This document shows, piece by piece, positions 47,031 through 58,908 of a DNA stretch of 64,000 nucleotides. The notes beneath the pieces are model-generated. The model did no database searches and was not told the origin of the DNA. It saw only the letters and a list, made by a program, of their open reading frames with translations. Where the stretch lies: positions 124,001 to 188,000 of the forward strand of contig JAKJXP020000010.1 of assembly GCA_022225965.2 (NCBI GenBank), in the 5' to 3' direction. The position numbers and the translations under genes were made by a program. This stretch comes from Diatrype stigma. Lineage: Eukaryota > Ascomycota > Sordariomycetes > Xylariales > Diatrypaceae. Within the stretch, counting starts at the first letter, position 1; every line of letters starts with the position of its first letter.

Positions 47031-48401
47031 AGAAGGGGATGAAGCGCAACATCACCCTGCTGCGCCTCAATCTAAGCCCAAGAGCTCAACCGTCAAGCAA
47101 CGAAACCAGAAGGCAAAAGAGGTCGCCAGAGAAGAAGATGATGATTCGAAAGAAGTTGACTCAGGGCGATCAGAAGATCAAAGATGGAATACGAAATGCC
47201 CACTTCAGATTCTCGACCATTGACAGACGCTGGTTCAGTACTGTCGTCCAGATTCACATCTATACTTAGCGTGCTCTTAATGTGGAGGAGATACACACGC
47301 AAATTAATACCTAATACGGCAAGCGATGGTCAAACATGAGCTATATTCTATTCACCATGTCGACTCGCTATGTACTACAAACCACAAACCACCAAGCCCA
47401 CCATTGGCTCATACTTATACCAAGCGTGCTCCTAGGGCGGGGGCTATACATACGCAACTTATCAATACGGCAAGTGAGGGTTAAACCAAACGATGTATTC
47501 TGTTTACCTCATCGACTCGCTGTGTACTACCAACCACGTAATACATGATGACAACTAGCTAGCCTAGTCTGATATTACTATGTGGAAGCCTCTGGTCCGC
47601 AGCCTTGGAGGCCCTTGCTTACTTCCTCAAAAAGAAGACGACGACGATAATTCTACTGTTGGAGCTGATGATACTCCTGATGCCAAGGCCGGACCCCAGA
47701 ATGAGCAGTTCTCGAACATGTACGATGCTGCGGGGATGGCGATGATAACGAGATTGATGACGATTCTGATGACGGGATTGATTTGGGACGCTTGTGACAT
47801 TTTCTTTAGAGCCTGTTGGCGTTGTGGTATTTCTTGGTTTGACGATGATACCCCTGGGAGCTTTTTGGACGTTGGAAGAGCGATGTATGGTTTTTTAGAC
47901 GGGCATATGCGCCTTAATAAAGAATGTTGGTCATTCTCTACGCATCGTACTGTCTATCCATTAAGTGAAACTTTTTGTGATTTCTCAATCTATCGTGCCA
48001 AGTCGGAGTCGCCTGGCACTGACTCAAACCTGACCGACCGCAGATAACAATACAACAGTGTCTATTTTTCAGCCGATGCTGGTTATTAACTCATATTAAT
48101 AGGTAACATGGAAGAGGGTCTCTTCCAGTAAACTATATATGACAAGTTAGTCGTTTGTTCATGATTAGATGATGCAGATACCAATCCATACGCCAAGCTA
48201 TCCCTTCCATACGTTAACCTTGAATGCAATCCCAGATTCTATCCCTCATGTCCATATCCTTGACTATGACTAGCCTAGCATGCAATATTTCTCAGAGCTT
48301 CCACCCGTGTCTGTATGACGGGTTATCAAAAATAGATAATGTGCTCAACTTCTTTCCTCACCCCCGCCTCCCGTGCTTCGGCCAGTTGTTTTTTTTCTCG
48401 C
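47031..48401. other. Degenerate coding-like and repeat remnants
   Basis: Contains an open, Lys/Glu/Asp-rich frame at 47026-47223, two decayed copies of the upstream half of the hairpin repeat (about 47270-47320 and 47427-47475), and a doubtful ORF at 47580-48047. The stretch 48050-48401 is plain AT-rich sequence before the 3' end of the GPI-protein gene. Confidence 0.45.
47580..48047 (+). CDS. Doubtful ORF with acidic start
   Basis: 155 codons open from ATG. The first 48 residues are acidic and coding-like (KEDDDDNSTVGADDTPDAKA). Beyond codon 50 another frame becomes the acidic one (DDNEIDDDSDDGIDLG), suggesting a frameshifted remnant rather than an intact gene. Codon 60 onward in the annotated frame has no recognisable feature. 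Confidence 0.2.
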   Translation: MWKPLVRSLGGPCLLPQKEDDDDNSTVGADDTPDAKAGPQNEQFSNMYDAAGMAMITRLMTILMTGLIWDACDIFFRACWRCGISWFDDDTPGSFLDVGRAMYGFLDGHMRLNKECWSFSTHRTVYPLSETFCDFSIYRAKSESPGTDSNLTDRR

Positions 48402-49579
48402 TCAAAGCAGATAACCTAAAGCAACGACCATAGCAGCAACCGCAGCCACAGTCCCTGATGTACGGGCTATCACGGCGGCTCCGTTGTCATCATCGTCATC
48501 ATCATCATCATCGTCGTCGTCGTCGTCGTCATCGTCGTCACGTTGTTCATTGGCGTTGACGCTGGAGTTGAAGGCTTTCATGCAGGACATGGAGAAGGAT
48601 GTTTCCGGGGAGGACACGTTGACCCCCCAGTCGTAGAAGACGGTCAAGATAGGTGTGACGCCGTAAAACAAGGCGTTGACTCCGTCTTCGGTGAGATCCT
48701 TAGTCTAGCTCACGTTAGTAATCACTCGATCTTAAGTATCGAGGACTCGAAATAGGCTTACCGTTTGTTCGTAGTCCTCAATGAAGGCCAGGTCGTGTTC
48801 CTTGGGAGTGATGGGCCAGCAATTCGACGTCAGGTTATCGCTCGATATAATGGCCTCAGGCGCCCCGGACCCCAATATCGCTATTCACGAAAATCGTTAG
48901 CATTGAATTCAGTCTCCCGCAAAGCGCATCGCTTCCACTTAGAGGGAGCAAGGGCCTAGATGAGATAGGTATAAGACTCACGCCGCACGCTGATGTCCTT
49001 CCACGCGTCGCCGCCCCCCGCGACATCCACGCACGCCGCGTCGAGGTTCTTCTGGAAGTCGTCTTGCAGCATAGCACACGCATCCTCGTCCTGGCTGTCG
49101 ATCTGGAGCGCCTGCGCCCGCGCGACAAGGGCGTCGATGCAATCGCGGCTCACGCCGGCCTGCTCGCACGTCCCGCTCGCCGTGCTGACATTGGCAGCGG
49201 CGGCCCCGCCGAACGTGGCCTCGGTCTGGTGGAAGAAGGCGGCGCAGGCGCGCACGGAGCCCGGGTCGTACTCGAACGGCGTGCCGAGGTAGAAGGTCGA
49301 GTTCACCGTCGCCGTGTCGCCGCTCTCGCTCAGGCTGCTGCCCTGCACCCACGTCAGGTTGTCCGGCACCAGCGCGTGCCCGAAGTCCGACGCGCCCACG
49401 TCGCTGAACGTCCGGTTCTGCAGCGTGCACACGTTCGCGATCGAGTCCTCGTCCGCGTTCGGACACTGCACGTCCCCGCACCCGACGATGGTGCTGGTGA
49501 GCTCCTGCGCAGCAGCTAAGCTCGCCAGCGTCGCCGCCGCCGCCGACGCGAAGTGTATTATCGCCTTGGGTGATGGCAT
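48402..49579 (-). CDS. GPI-anchored secreted protein with Asp18 run
   Basis: Cell-surface protein of unknown function. Minus-strand exons 49579-48982, 48880-48762 and 48698-48402, introns GTGAGT...ATAG (with GCTAAC branch) and GTAAGC...TAAG, all phases matching, 337 residues. Residues 1-24 are an Ala-rich signal peptide. The ectodomain has several Cys (GCGDVQCP, VCTLQN, CEQAGVSRDC, CAMLQDD) and about six N-glycosylation sequons. The STFYLGTPFEYD-like segment recalls a conserved family of fungal extracellular proteins without assigned activity. Near the C terminus 18 consecutive Asp (about 293-310) are followed by NGAAVIARTSG and a hydrophobic tail, a standard GPI-attachment signal. The Asp run may bind cations or act as a stalk. 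Confidence 0.75.
48485..48539 (-). repeat. GAY trinucleotide run encoding 18 Asp
   Basis: Eighteen uninterrupted GAC/GAT codons (read on the minus strand) inside the GPI-protein gene; a mixed-codon run, so it is not a pure microsatellite. Confidence 0.9.
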
Positions 49580-52500
49580 CGCGTCGTTCCTTTCGTCTTA
49601 TCTGCTTGCCTGCCTGCCTGTCTGTCTATCTATTGGGGCGTATCACGTTGTGTTGACAGCGCTGTGGTAGATAGATAGATGGAAAGGAAATCAGACCGGA
49701 ACCCCAAGCAAGGGTAGAAAAGGTCGGCCGCTACTAGCTCCCTTTCCATTGCATACATATATATATCGCTTTCCCCTACGTGTCAGGGATTAGGTGGACA
49801 GTTGGATTGAAGGATAGGGCCCAGACCGGGGATGATATCACCTTTTCCTCTCCCTCTGGTGCCGCTGCATTGCGCGCAGAGGCGCAGCGGGCACTCGCTG
49901 CAATTCGCTATTGATTCGACGACCAACCGCAATCGCCCCCGTTGCGACAGACGGCATTAACGGATGCCAAGCGTACCTGGCATGCCCACACCCTACAGGT
50001 ATTGCCCATGAAACGCGCGGCAGGCGGTACAGCCGGACTTGGGGTGGTGTTTTGTTGAATGCCGACCGACCGACGAAAAGTGATCCTTCAATCCTGTATA
50101 AAAAAGCAAAGCAAAGTGCCCCAGTTAAGCCGCCACACTTCTCGTAGGGCTTTCACCAGACCCTTGACCATTAGTTTCCCCTTCCAGCAGTACCGTGCCA
50201 TCGGGGGTTCAAGTGCCGGACGAATCAGAGTGTGTCATAATTGCTATACAAGACGGGACCATTATGGAAGACAACGATGGACTATTCAATAGTTGCAAGG
50301 AATATCGCAAGCTTGAACCAGTCATCACGATCAGTTGAGTCGCACAAATGGTGACTAAGCTAATACCGACGCAAAGCAGAGGTGAACAGCCCAAGGGCCA
50401 CAGCACTAATAGGTCAGATGCCAAGCCTCAGTAAAGGGGGCGATGATGGGCATTGCATTGCCCGCGTACCCAAGAGTCATGACTGCAGCTTTCGAAGATA
50501 ATCACAGAACCAACATCATATAACAGCAGAACCATTTCCAGGTGATTACTTGAAAATTAACAAGTGGAGAAATGAAACGAGACGGACAAGAACGAAACAA
50601 GCAAGAGCAAGAGCCTGCAAGACATCGCTCGGCACGGGAGACCCCCTCCAACTATGACTTCAATGCTCGAAAGAAGCTTGTCAGATGCCGTTGAAGTCTT
50701 CGTACAGATATCCCCGTGTTATATTGGCCTCCAAGAGCATTCTTATCTAGTTCTTGTCTCGTGTTCATGTGTTACATCATCCAAGTATGAGCTATGGCTT
50801 CCAGAAGCATCATCTTGGGGATCACCCCCCGATGTGCATAGTATTCGATCCTCAGTAAAAGCCAGGGTCCTACATCTAGTTTCAACCACATCTCGTCATG
50901 TACCAGCACCAGAGTAGATCGATCATTGTACTGTATCTTGATCCTAAGGGTCATCGCTGCTCTTCGAGTGGTTTTTATCGTTATAGATACTCTGTGTTAC
51001 TCCCATACGAGAATGGTATAGAGGCTGGCAATACGTAGCAAAGGGTTAGTAGGATTAGCAACGGCTATGATGCGAGGCACTGAAGCAATGGCTGCAGAAG
51101 AATCATATAATCACCCACCTACACACTTAGGTAAACAAGTAGTGATAAGCTTGCATACTCGGATAAGGGATTCTTTCCAGATTAGGTGGTGAGAAGTCAA
51201 AATAGACATCCCACTAGTGGAATTACGCGTGAAGAACAGGACGGCAAGGGTACCTGCCAGCCTCATGGAATCATAAGGATGCTACCATGTACATATGTAC
51301 GTATACGTACGTACCTACAGGTCGTAACCTCTATGGTTGCTTGTACCATTGCGTAATTATAGGAAACCTGGTACATGAGCCTAGCTACATATGTAGGGTA
51401 CGTGATCATTCTCGCAGGAAGTACATGCAACGGTACCTTTGCGGCTCGGCTCGTACTATCTGGACAACACTGCCATCAGATGAATATATTATACTGTACG
51501 CAGTGTATGCTAAGTCCACTGCAATCCTCGTAGTTTTCAAGCAACAGGTTTGCACTTCCTGGTACCAGCAACTATCCTTTCCCTGATTTACTGTCCAATA
51601 CTTGTTCATTGGAGCATTGCCAACGGCCACTATCAAGCGTTCCGGTGCCAAACCCATCTTTTATAGAACCTGAAGGCTTCCTGTACTTTTATTTTTCTTC
51701 CTTCCATTCTCCAGGGCGGAACTCCAGAACTAGAGCAGCACCTCTATGCCACAATCACCACTTGAATTAGAACTACAGATATTGCCATATCATGTACTAC
51801 ACCTGGAACGCTAGGCTCACTTGTGAACATCCAGGTAATGCCCTTGTATTTATTTCTCTAGTGGTTATAACAGTATTAGTAGGTTACGTCCAATGCCCAG
51901 GTGACTATTAGTTCATTGTAGGTACTAGGGTTGCCATAGGTAAACACGATCATCTGTAAGGTGTCTACATTTGTATCACTGGGTACTTCGTGAAAATCAC
52001 CTACATTATTGTCACGAGGTTTTGAATCGCCAATGCCTGTTCAACTGAAGTCACACGGGGTGCTTTTGAACTTATTAAGTGCCTTTGTTGCTATGTTCTT
52101 GGCCCATGGGGAAACCACTTATGTTAGACTATGTTCAAGCAGATATGTTCGTTCTGATATGGGGTATCAAGCTGTTCACAAAGTAACAGGTGCTTGTTCG
52201 TTATGTAGCTTGGTTGTCTACCATGGTACCTGATGGAGCATGCCGTTTCCTGGGGCATGTGAAATGTAAACAGAGATACGGAAAGTGACATCTTTCTATG
52301 TACCTAACTAAGTGTTGCTGCTGGCGACTTGGTGTATCTGCAGTCGTAACCAACCCTACACATCAATCGTCCGCAACGTCGCCGACCTTCCTCCTTCCTC
52401 CTTCAAACCTACCACTTCCCACTTCGCCCTCGAAGTTGGAATCTTTGACATTGGAAATCGGCATACTCAAACCTACCTTGTACACACAAGTAAGTATTTC

Positions 52501-52848
52501 TTATCAGTAGCTTTGTATCATCAACTTTGCCTCCTTGTTATCCATATCCTCCCCAATCCCCAACGTCTTCCCCAGCGCCGACGTCTTCCCGCATCGCCGA
52601 CACCTTCCCGCATTGCTGACACCTTCCCACATCGCCGACGCCTTCCCACAACATCATTGCCTTCCCCATCACCAATACATTCCCCCATCGTCGACGCGTT
52701 TCCCCATCGTCAACGCGTTTCCCCATCGTCGACGCGTTTCCCCATCGTCGACGCCTTTCCCCATCACCGACGCCTTTCCTTACCTTTAACGTCTTCCGCT
52801 ATCATTGGTTATCCTTCTAACTAAACAGCTGGAGATCGCGCGTTCATC
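49580..52848. other. Long divergent intergenic region
   Basis: 3.3 kb between the minus-strand GPI-protein gene and the plus-strand tandem-repeat gene. No supported ORF. It holds CCTGCCTGTCTG repeats just upstream of the GPI gene (49600-49632), ACGTACGTACCT words near 51297-51320, and the 19-bp minisatellite described separately. Confidence 0.55.
52565..52793 (+). repeat. 19-bp minisatellite, about 12 copies, upstream of repeat protein
   Basis: Units of the type TTTCCCCATCGTCGACGCG, spaced 18-19 bases, gradually diverging towards the left (CTTCCCGCATCGCCGACAC). The array ends about 55 bases before the start codon at 52849, so it is in the core promoter or 5' leader of the neighbouring gene. 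It reads through open in more than one frame, but nothing suggests it is translated. Confidence 0.85.
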
Positions 52849-55434
52849 ATGCCTCCAAGAAAGGCGACCATCTTCGGCGATGACAGCGACGCAGAGTTCA
52901 AACCTCCGCGCAGTCGAAAGTCGGAACCAGCCCAGCCCCGCGCTACTCGGGCTGGATCCAAGCAATCACTGCCGCAGCTACCCAAGACCATTAAAAGTAA
53001 TGAGGCTCACATTCAGGACCTGAAGAATTACACGGAAAAGCTGATCAATGCGACTTTGGACACCTCACTCAATCATTGGTCGGCGGAAATTGATGCTGGC
53101 AGCAATCATAACCTTGAGCCTGTTCTCCCTGAGCGTCCCCATCGTGGCTGGCGATCCCTCCTACCAAAGGAACAACAACCCAACGATCAGTTGGTTTACA
53201 CGGCCAATCAGACTGGCAACAAACCCCCGTACATTGATCCTAGCCTGCCACAAAAAGACTACACAGATCTATCTTTCGACCTGGACCTTTTTGCACCTAC
53301 CAAGGGCCTAGAATCCGCAACCCAGCAACCGGGAAACGCAGGCTTTGATGACCTACTCTCAGGCCTAGAATCCGCAACCCAGCAACCGGGAAACGCAGGC
53401 TTTGATGACCTACTCTCGGGCCTAGAATCCACAAACCAGCAACCGGGAAACACAGGCTTTGATGACCTACTCTTAGGCCTAGAATCCGCAAACCAGCAAC
53501 CGGGAAACACAGGCTTTGATGACCTACTCTCAGGCCTAGAATCCGCAAACCAGCAACCAGGGAACGTAGACTTTGGTGACCTACTTTCAGGCCTACAACC
53601 CGCAAACCAGCAATCGGGGAACATAGACTTTGGTAACCTACTCTCAGGCCCTGCTGAGGTACCTTGGTCTTTCGACCCCGTCTTAGACATTCCCGTGAGC
53701 AACTACGCCCTGGACTCGCCGTTTTACAATTACACAGCTGCTGGTACATCTTACACGATGGGCAATACCGATCCCACTAAGCCCGCGGAGGCCTCATCCT
53801 CCTTGGGCTCTCCGTTCGACACCCCCAATGCTGCCGGCACTCCAGGCGGCCGCAAGAGAAAGATGGCCAACCCTGGTCTTGAGATTCTACCTCCTTCTAA
53901 GAAGGGACACCGTGGTGAACAGTCCGCCGCTACGATCGAACATGGACTGCCTTCCCCCCAGCTCCAGGACCCAGCCTCGTCCTTCTCGTCCAGCACCGGT
54001 TTCGGTAGCATGCTCAATCAATTCCCCCTCACCCCAGTTGGAGGCCAACCTGGCATGCCCAAAGCCCTTGAGTATCAGCAACCCATGCCTAAGCAGACGG
54101 TCAAGGCAAACAACGCGGACCTCTTCCGTGATTTCACCACTGGCATCGTAGATTCTGACGACACTGACCTGCCCGCTGCCGATGGTAACAACCTGGATCC
54201 TGCTAAGGCTCCTGCTTCGAACAAGGCTCCTATCGCCTTCTCCGTGCCCCAAACCATCTGGTGTGCGCTAGAAGAGCACTACACTGCCGTGCCGCCTCGG
54301 GACAACGCGGAGGCCACCTACCAGATGGGTGTTCAATACGGAATCGGCCTGGGCATCTCGTGCTACAAGAAGGGCCTCATGGACGAGCTCGTCACCAGAG
54401 GCACGCTTTTCGGACGACGCGTCCGTCCTGACAAAGGCCGCACCCTCGGCGATGTGAAACAGGACATCGAGGCGCGCGACTACTTCGACCGTACCATGGC
54501 TGGCCAGGGCCACCTGGTGTACGACAATTGGAACAAGAGAATCAAGGAGAAGGTCGGAGACATGAGCATCGAGGAACTCGCCCTTCGATACGGCGGCCCT
54601 GGTAAGTCCCAACTAACTGAATGTCTTTATCCTATCTATCTCTGCTGTTTTCTTATCGTTCTACTACTGTGATGATAAAAAGAATGAATGCTAACGATCG
54701 GTGGTACAGCCCAAAACGCGCACTATTACAACCCGAGAGCTTCTACTGCTGCCGGCAATACTGGATCAGGCGGTCTGTCGCAGCGTCCCCAGGGCGTGTA
54801 TGCGGCCTACGGCACCAACTCCCCCCTCACCGGCATCGGCGCACCCGATTTCGGAGCCGGGCCGAGCCGCGTTCCCAAGCTCCCCGCCGGCCCTGCCGCC
54901 GCGGTCGTAGCCGACTACGACGCGAAGTACCACGACATGGGCCACAGGAAGGTGGGCGCCCGCGGCGGCGGCAGCGCCAACGCCCTCGCCACGTACGACA
55001 GCGGCGATGATGGCATCCTCGAGTTCACCCAGGAGGAGTGGGAGAGAGCCTATGCTGGCTTCGGCCTGGACGAGAAGACCATCAAGAAGAACGCTGCCGA
55101 TATGGTCAAGCATCAGATCGCCGTCAAGGGTGACCGATTCGTCCAGAAGAAGGGTAACAGCTACCAACAGGGCATCAACCCCCAGATCCTTAGCAGAACC
55201 GGCAGTACTGTAAGCACCGGCAGCACTGGCAGCTTTGATGCTAGAGGTGGCGGCATGGCCACTACTACTCCTGCTGCTGGCACCTTGGACCGCACTGCTG
55301 CTACTGCTACTGGAGAGCGTCGCGACAGCTCTACCAATGCGGGACTCCAGCCGGTGCTCTCCGAGAATGAGAAGGGCGCCGCAGTCATCACGACGACCAG
55401 AGCTCGAGGCTCTGGAACCGCTAAGCGCGACTAA
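52849..55434 (+). CDS. Hypothetical protein with six 19-residue tandem repeats
   Basis: Exons 52849-54601 and 54710-55434, intron GTAAGT...ACAG of 108 nt with GCTAAC branch, phase 1, 825 residues. The N terminus is basic (MPPRKATIFGDDSDAEF, PPRSRKS). About residues 153-266 are six tandem copies of a 19-residue unit of the form GLESANQQPGNTGFDDLLS. The first two copies are almost identical at DNA level and the last ones diverge. The middle is Ser/Pro-rich with GGRKRKM as a possible nuclear signal. About 460-590 looks globular (IWCALEEHYTAVPPRDNAEA, then a Gly-rich segment and a helical DVKQDIEARDYFDRTMAGQG). About 680-740 has an EFTQEEWERAYAGFGLDEKT helix. No known family. A regulator with repeated acidic-hydrophobic motifs is possible but unproven. 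Confidence 0.7.
53305..53646 (+). repeat. 57-bp coding tandem repeat, 6 copies
   Basis: Six head-to-tail 57-bp units in frame. Copies 1 and 2 differ at a single base, copies 5 and 6 by several, so the array is expanding from the left. Each unit carries an acidic-hydrophobic FDDLLS-type core. Confidence 0.92.
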
Positions 55435-56798
55435 ACGCACCAATCCAATATATCAGACTTCCTCCGAATGGGCCTGTTGTCAACTATTACCAGGTCTATC
55501 CGAAAGATTCAGAGGAGATATATAGGTGCAAGGTGTGCGTCTTCGCACGTAAGGCTTTCTTCTGTCAACAACAAGTCCTCCATCACTGCCGCGAGGACTA
55601 ACGGCGTTTACGATACCGGAAGTGCGCAATTGATTTGGATTTGGATTTCCTCGACCTTTTTCAGGAATTCCCTTGTCATCCCTCTCAGGCTTCTTCTAGA
55701 TATTGTTGGAATGCATCTGGACAGGGCGTTTTTCTGGTCATCTGGCATTATAGGTTAACCCACGATACCCGAGATGCCCCCATCTCACGGCTGCACTTTT
55801 GCGATTTGCTTGATCATTTTCATTCTATTGCCGAGGAAGCTTCCGAGCATCCTCGTGCGTTTTGTCGAGTCATTTGAGTCATATGGAGGGAATCCACCTT
55901 GATGTCGCTTGCAAAAGCTTTCCAAGGCTCCCGTTGCACTCAAAGACTTCGGTTCCTTCGACAGGTCCGTGACGGTTGCTTATACCAGTCTTCTTCTTGT
56001 AGGCTCTTCGGGCGGAACGATGGATGGATAGGACAGGCAGTTTAGTGCACCCCTTCCCGGATATCTGGCTCGGTCTCATAGGCTTCCTGTTCTACGCGAC
56101 GCATCGATAGGTTTCATAGGGTTCTATAGTTCGGTACATCTGCTCCTTGGAGCAAAATACAAGTTCTAACAACTACATTATGTTTGGGTGAAGCTATTAA
56201 ATTCGTTAAGTGCTATGTTTCGCCAAAGCTCGGTCGAAGGACCGATTTAGAACTCTAGATTGTGTCCGCGTTGTTTCCGTCGTTACAGGTCTGTTACTAA
56301 CTACTACTACAAGTGACCCCTTAGTTAGGTACCGGATACCCTGTACTAGAAGCGAATAACAATTCGCTGTTTCGTCCGGATTTACTAGAAAGAGGCAGAA
56401 ATAACTTCTGTGCCCTTCGAGTTAACTATTTGGGTTACAGTAGTCTTTGCTCCTTCGCTATGGAATGAAGGAGGACGAGAAGGACGATAAGGACGATTCT
56501 TCCCGTGAGACGTCACCTCAGAATAGATCAGTTCAAGGTTGCTTGTGCGAATTGCTTGCACGAACTTAGGTACCTAAGTACTATGTACATACAAGCATGC
56601 CTATAAAAAGCGAGAGTGGATGGTAATTGGCCAATGATAAATAGCTACATACACGTACCCTGGTACCTTAGGTAACTAGAACTCACAAAATACCTACACC
56701 GGCTTGTCGCCCGAATGGAAGGTCGGGAAAAGGGACCGGCATCAGGTGTCGCTCTCTCCGAGCTTGTCCGAATTCTGCAGCTCTGAAGGGGTTCTGTT

Positions 56799-57432
56799 CC
56801 GCCACGGCTATTCTGACGGTCGCTCAGGCTATTCTGACGGTCTCTAACCATATTCGGAAGGACATCATGTACCACTCCACCATATACATTTGGGTGGCAG
56901 TCTGGTACGGCGCGTCGCCCGCGATATGGCCCACGATGCGCCCATTATTACTAAACTTCATTCAGCCTTGTTGTCGCCGCCGTTATACAGATACTGGATA
57001 CCGGCTGTATAATTGCTGGCTGTACAATTGTTGGCTATACAATTGCTTATAGCGGCCGGTAATACGTACAGTTGGTGATAGCCTCATAAGTGCTGCCGCC
57101 GCTATTGCCCGCTGCCGCCCTTACTGCTTCCCGCCGCCGCCGCTACTGCTTTCCGCCGCCGCCGCCGCTGCTGCCGCCATTATTGCCGGCGACGTTTCCG
57201 ATAAGCCTAAAGGATTAAGGAAAACTTAAACAACAGCCGTAATCATTTTTTACAATGGCTTTATTTCTTGGGCTATTGCGGAAATACAAGAAGATATCTT
57301 CAAATTATGAGAATGACATGTTATACCGGAATGCCACCCAAATGTATATGGTGGAGTGGTACATGATGTCCTTCCGAATATGGTTAGAGACCGTCAGAAT
57401 AGCCTAAGTGACCGTCAGAATAGCCGTGGCGG
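56799..57432. mobile_element. MITE-like element with 100-bp terminal inverted repeats
   Basis: Arms 56799-56898 and 57333-57432 are inverted copies matching at 98 of 100 positions. Both mismatches are transitions. The element starts CCGCCACGG and ends CCGTGGCGG, and is flanked on both sides by the 7-bp direct repeat TTCTGTT (56792-56798 and 57433-57439), which looks like a target-site duplication. Each arm contains two copies of GGCTATTCTGACGGTC. The 434-bp interior has no transposase ORF but holds a GCC/GCT-rich trinucleotide stretch (about 57087-57185) and CAATTG repeats. It is best read as a non-autonomous DNA transposon; superfamily not assigned. Confidence 0.8.
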
Positions 57433-58706
57433 TTCTGTTCACCGTCGGATGGTCCGTGCTTTTTCGCAAGTTGCCGGCTAGGGGAAGTGAAAGCGGATCC
57501 GCGACCGACTGGGGGTCAGATGGACGATGGACAGTGGAAGGAGTCATTTGACCACCGCCGCCCGCCGCAAGACCAGCCGTGGTTTCAGCGAGAGCCTAGG
57601 TAGTTATTAGAGGCACTGTAGCAATTGCAGCTCTGTGTGTGTCGTGTGTGAACACCCATCAAGAGAGAATCGGCTGATATCTTTCGATTTCCCGTTACCC
57701 AATAGCGAAAAGCTTGGTGCATTGGAGCATGTCGTCTTAATGGTTCTTGGATTGTTTCAATGGTAGTTGGACCAGTTGACAAAATTGTAAAGGCTCTCCA
57801 AAATTGCTCTGTGTAGCACCCGTGACGCCTCAGCTCGCTCGTTTACAATCACTCACGATCCACACGTAAAACCGACCGGCCTAGCCAAATATATCGGGCA
57901 TCTGGCCCTAAGGATTCAGGTTATCTGTTCCCCTTACTACTATGTGTGTCGCGAATGATGCATCCCAAAATAGACAGTACACCCTACCTCACGTAATATC
58001 AAAACGCTTGTCTGAACGAACTTCCTCTTCTAAAGGCGCAGCAGTTTCGCAAGAAGTCCAGCTTTATCCTTCTGATGGTGTTCGCCGAACGCAGTAAGTT
58101 GTATGCATACGTACCTCACATCGTACATACGAACATGGACGTACCCTCTGCAGCTAGCCTTTAATAGTGTAATTGGTGAATCAAGACACAAAACGGCTGG
58201 AATGCCCACGACGGAGGTTTCTATGAGGTGACACCTGTAATTATTCCTTCTAGACCTGCAAGATCTGGAACATTCACTACGAAGTGGCGGCGGACGGAGC
58301 CGGGAGGCGCTTTTACTATATCTATCTCAGACTTCTTATTAGCCCCTCTATCCATGTACTTACCTCCATTGAAAATACCCACCCACCTAAGATTTTTTCT
58401 TTTTCTATTCGGGAAACAGCTTCGTGGTGCGCAAAGCCGCCGTCGATAGAATTCCTGCGCTTGGTGGTTTGCCAAGTCCACGATGGGCGATTGAGATCGG
58501 TTCAGATCTAGACTTGGAGCTCGCCGAGATATAAGTCTGCAGGCCTAAAAGCTTGAAGTCACACGACTCCCGAGACTGACTTGCCGTCTCCCGTTAATAA
58601 CCAAATATCCATTTCATTTATCAGTTATCGAACGAGCCGATCCGCATTCTCCGCTTTACCCAAGTACCTGCCCTATCACCATACGTCCATCCATGATTCG
58701 TACATC

Positions 58707-58745
58707 ATACATACACACATACACACACACACACATACATACACC
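58707..58745. repeat. (CA)n / (CATA)n microsatellite
   Basis: Dinucleotide CA run mixed with CATA units, about 165-200 bases upstream of the DUF4050 gene, in its promoter or leader. Confidence 0.75.
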
Positions 58746-58908
58746 TTCTCCTGATTCTCGTGCTCCTATTATATCGTGCTGGCTGCAATCCTAATTTCGC
58801 TCTCCAAAACCACATCCCTATTTTACTTCCTGCATGTTTACATAAGTACATAGCCAATCAACGCACAGGACGGGCTGCGAGACGCGATCTCCAAAACGAT
58901 ATCCCATC

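Larger units (their letters stand above)
55435..58908. other. Intergenic, 3.5 kb, with a MITE-like element
   Basis: Between two plus-strand genes. Outside the inverted-repeat element at 56799-57432 I see no gene. A (CA)n microsatellite is at 58707-58745, a little before the DUF4050 gene. Confidence 0.55.

Noticed and set aside
50204..50222. GGGTTCAAGTGCCGG resembling a tRNA 3' half
   Set aside because: No A box upstream and no cloverleaf can be folded by eye.
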